The notes under the pieces: generated by a model | The model's input: the letters and a program-made list of their open reading frames with translations, nothing else | Told to the model about the DNA's origin: nothing | Databases searched by the model: none | Made by a program: the position numbers and the translations under genes | Source: Nostoc favosum CHAB5714 | Lineage (GTDB): Bacteria; Cyanobacteriota; Cyanobacteriia; Cyanobacteriales; Nostocaceae | Length of the DNA: 54,371 nucleotides | NCBI RefSeq assembly: GCF_020829495.1 | Contig: NZ_JAIVFQ010000050.1 | Span: 1-54,371, forward strand | Direction: 5' to 3' | Shown: positions 52,200 through 54,371 of the stretch, piece after piece | Position numbering within the stretch: the stretch's first letter is position 1 | Layout of the letters: the number at the start of each line of letters is the position of its first letter

Positions 52200-53915
52200 A
52201 TGAATAGTTTGTTTGGTAATTGGGCCAGCACCCTGAGAAAAAATTCCCTATTGCTGGTTCTTTCAATGGTGCTGCCAACATTTGGAATTAGCAATTCTGT
52301 CTTGGCAGCAGAGCGGATTTATGCATCTTATTCAGCTTTAGAGCTTTCCATTTCAGTCACTACTTTAGAAAAGTACGCCAAAACAGGTATAATTAACGAA
52401 GATTTGGCAGCCTATCAGCAATATCTGCCTCTACAACAGCTTCAAGAATTGCGGCGGATTTTACTTAATCGTGTGAAAGTTACTCCGGTAGTAGTTTCGC
52501 AACTTCTCTACACACCGCAAGGAGAATTGTTGTTGCATCGGCTGGCGCAAATAATTATAGCCAAATCTCCTCATCCAGAACCAGGATTTGGTGCTTTGCG
52601 TTCGGCGCTAATTTTAGCCTCTGGTGAATCGGGAGGCTTGACACTTTTGAATGTGTTGCGTAAATATCCCAGCAGCAGCATTCGCCTTGATGTCGCGCAG
52701 ACTTTGGAAATAGCTACAGAATTGGAGAAACTTGTTAACCAAACCCATCGGGCGATCGCAGCAGTTTCTCAAGAGTCTAAAATAGAAGCTGCTATCATCA
52801 AACAACCAAATTTATCGCAATTACCCGATTTAAAGGTTCCGGGAAAGTTTAAGTCGCAAAAATACACCCAAAAGTTTTTCGACTCAACACGCAATCGGCT
52901 TTTATTAACTGATATTTACATTCCCAATGTCCAGAATACCGCACCCGTAATTGTGATTTCTCACGGGTTGGGTTTAGATAGCAGCAACTTTCAATATTTG
53001 GCCACGCACCTAGCTTCTTACGGATTTGCCGTCGTCGTTCCCAATCATCCTGGTAGTGATGCTAAACAATTGCGTTCCTTGCTAAAAGGACACGCCAATG
53101 AAATAGCAGAACCAGGTGAATTTCAAGACCGACCAATGGACATAACATATATCCTGAATCAATTGGAAAAAGGTAATCAATCTGATTCACGGTTTAAAGG
53201 TCGGTTAAATCTGCAACAAGTCGGAGTATTTGGTCAATCATTGGGAGGCTACACAGCCTTAGCCTTGGCAGGCGCTAAAATCAACTTTGAGCAGCTAAAA
53301 CTTGACTGTCAACCAGCAGCACTGCAAAATACCTGGAATATGTCTTTAATGCTCCAGTGTCGCGCTTTAGAATTGAGCATCAGCAAGTCTGGCAAGGATT
53401 ATAACCTGCGGGATGAGAGAGTGAAAGCTGCGATCGCAGTTAATCCCATTACTAGTTCTATTTTCGGCAAAGCTGGCTTAAGTCAAATCAAAACTCCAGT
53501 GATGATTGTCGGCAGTAGTGATGATACAGTTGCACCAGCTTTATCCGAGCAAATTTTACCTTTCTCCTGGTTGGCGAATTCACAAAAATATCTCGTCATG
53601 CTTGTAGGTGGCACTCACTTTTCCACTATTGGCAATGCCAACCCCGCAAATCAACAAGTAGCATTACCTGCCGATATGATTGGCGATGCTTCCCAAGCGC
53701 GTCTTTACATGAATGTTTTAAGTTTACCTTTCTTCCAAACTTATGTTGTAGGAAGACCGCAATACACCCCCTACCTTAATGCAGGCTACGCTCAAAGCAT
53801 TTCTAGTAAGTCGCTTGGTTTGAGTCTCGTCAAGTCATTGAATACAACCGAATTAGCACAATTGCTGGATATTAAAGGAGCCAAAATCGCAAAAAAAAAC
53901 TTCCCAACACCATAG
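52200..53915 (+). CDS. Secreted alpha/beta hydrolase with DUF1400 N-terminal domain
   Basis: A 571-residue exported protein. The signal peptide (LLLVLSMVLPTFGISNSVLA) is followed by a DUF1400 domain (AERIYASYSALELSISVTTL; YLPLQQLQELRRILLNRVKV; about residues 35-165), a cyanobacterial module of unknown function. The hydrolase fold begins about residue 225: RLLLTDIYIPN, VIVISHGLGLDSSNFQYLAT (oxyanion region), VGVFGQSLGGYTALALAG with nucleophile Ser, and VGSSDDTVAP with the acid; GGTHFST supplies the histidine. All triad residues are present. It is probably a periplasmic or extracellular esterase or lipase of unknown substrate. Confidence 0.88.
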   Translation: MNSLFGNWASTLRKNSLLLVLSMVLPTFGISNSVLAAERIYASYSALELSISVTTLEKYAKTGIINEDLAAYQQYLPLQQLQELRRILLNRVKVTPVVVSQLLYTPQGELLLHRLAQIIIAKSPHPEPGFGALRSALILASGESGGLTLLNVLRKYPSSSIRLDVAQTLEIATELEKLVNQTHRAIAAVSQESKIEAAIIKQPNLSQLPDLKVPGKFKSQKYTQKFFDSTRNRLLLTDIYIPNVQNTAPVIVISHGLGLDSSNFQYLATHLASYGFAVVVPNHPGSDAKQLRSLLKGHANEIAEPGEFQDRPMDITYILNQLEKGNQSDSRFKGRLNLQQVGVFGQSLGGYTALALAGAKINFEQLKLDCQPAALQNTWNMSLMLQCRALELSISKSGKDYNLRDERVKAAIAVNPITSSIFGKAGLSQIKTPVMIVGSSDDTVAPALSEQILPFSWLANSQKYLVMLVGGTHFSTIGNANPANQQVALPADMIGDASQARLYMNVLSLPFFQTYVVGRPQYTPYLNAGYAQSISSKSLGLSLVKSLNTTELAQLLDIKGAKIAKKNFPTP

Positions 53916-54039
53916 TCGGCTTCGGATTTTGGATGTTGGATATTGGTGTTGCATTGCTGCATGTGATGATTTTTATTTGACTATAAACAATTAGTTTGTT
54001 TAAGCTGTTACGCATAAAACTAGTACATTTACCTGATGA

Positions 54040-54083
54040 CTGTTGACCGTTGACTGATGACCGATAACCGTCAACCGTCAACG
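54040..54083. repeat. Degenerate heptamer run
   Basis: TGACTGTTGACCGTTGACTG and GATGACCGATAACCGTCAAC: units of the TGACCGT/CAACCGT kind with period seven. The rest of 53916-54249 shows no gene. Confidence 0.65.
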
Positions 54084-54249
54084 ATTATAAAGAATGTTTA
54101 GAGGTTGTCTCTAAAGAAATGTGAAGAAAGCCAAATCAGGCGATAATCTCATCTGAGGATAGATCAAGAAGTGAGGTATTATTCTTCAGAAAAATGGGAA
54201 GAAAAACTTATCAATCTGATGTCAGTGATGCAGAGTGGCAAGTGTAGCC

Positions 54250-54371
54250 CTGTCAAGGTGACAAATAGCCGGATAATAATGCCATGCGATCGCAAACTAA
54301 AAAGTAGCGGAGGAGATGGTGAATGCTGGGAGCAATATTTGAGCGTTTTGTAAAAGAGAGTCCAATTAGTG
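54250..54371 (+). mobile_element. Left end of an IS4-like insertion sequence (cut by window edge)
   Basis: The transposase start at 54323 is preceded by CTGTCAAGGTGA at 54250, a plausible left terminal repeat about 70 bp ahead. The same 12 bases occur at 18061, and TCACCTTGACAAG inverted at 18589, flanking the 21-bp array in the kdp spacer. The right end is outside the window. Confidence 0.4.
54323..54371 (+). CDS. IS4-family transposase, N-terminal fragment
   Basis: ATG at 54323, with AGGAGA six bases upstream, opens MLGAIFERFVKESPIS and continues past the window edge. This opening (F-E-R-F-V-x-x-S-P-I-S) matches what I remember of Nostoc IS4-type transposases. With only 16 codons visible, intactness and exact family cannot be judged. 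Confidence 0.5.
   Translation, partial: MLGAIFERFVKESPIS

Noticed and set aside
1..54371. tRNA or rRNA genes
   Set aside because: No cloverleaf with a GGTTCGAATCC-type T arm and no rRNA-like stretch was noticed; tRNAscan-SE would confirm.

Overview
The window looks like chromosome from a filamentous, heterocyst-forming cyanobacterium of the Nostoc/Anabaena type. The evidence is many HIP1 octamers (GCGATCGC) inside genes and spacers, dense heptamer tandem repeats, cytochrome c6, a kdp operon with a truncated KdpD, a RpoD-like sigma factor, and cyanobacterium-restricted protein families (DUF1392-like, DUF1400 hydrolase, AMIN plus beta-lactamase). No rRNA, tRNA or CRISPR array was seen.

Layout. 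1-2225: right end of an IS200/IS605 element, a 21-bp repeat array and one small Nostoc-type gene. 2226-7228: a four-gene ABC sugar importer resembling ytfQ-ytfR-ytfT-yjfF (galactofuranose type), richer in G+C by eye than its surroundings and probably acquired. 8033-12160: universal stress protein, phosphoglycerate kinase, Nudix hydrolase and a secreted RTX-type protein. 13172-20569 (minus strand): kdpA-kdpB-kdpC-kdpD for the high-affinity K+ pump, with spacers swollen by repeats. 21255-23162: histidine kinase and response regulator. 23299-25929: priA. 26765-27901: group-2-like sigma factor. 28420-32720: acetyltransferase, cytochrome c6, Uma2 nuclease and two genes of unknown function. 33072-37926: TonB-dependent receptor, acetyltransferase and two small unknown genes. 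38016-38942: a wrecked toxin-antitoxin pair. 38926-42882: DhaM-type EIIA-HPr-EI fusion and a phosphodiester glycosidase. 44246-53915: Eis-like acetyltransferase, AMIN/beta-lactamase-fold protein, di-haem peroxidase, EamA transporter and DUF1400 hydrolase. 54250-54371: left end and first codons of an IS4-like transposase.

The most striking content is between and on the edges of the genes. I find at least ten families of short inverted-repeat elements (MITE-like; labelled A to L here). Several are supported by target-site duplications: family A has five copies with 10-bp duplications, family E three copies with 3-bp duplications. They nest up to three deep. Elements with unrelated ends carry the same hairpin-rich cores, as if ends and cores were exchangeable modules. 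They also edit genes: family E has hit both halves of one toxin-antitoxin operon, family A has rewritten the C-terminus of one gene and pushed another gene's ribosome-binding region away from its start codon, and three genes stop on a codon lying in or at the end of a repeat.

A second theme is a sevenfold period. Non-coding tandem repeats have periods of 7, 21, 42 or 63 bp (one 62-bp step), and in two genes the start codon is itself a unit of a heptamer array. Repeat tracts inside coding sequence instead have 9-bp periods.
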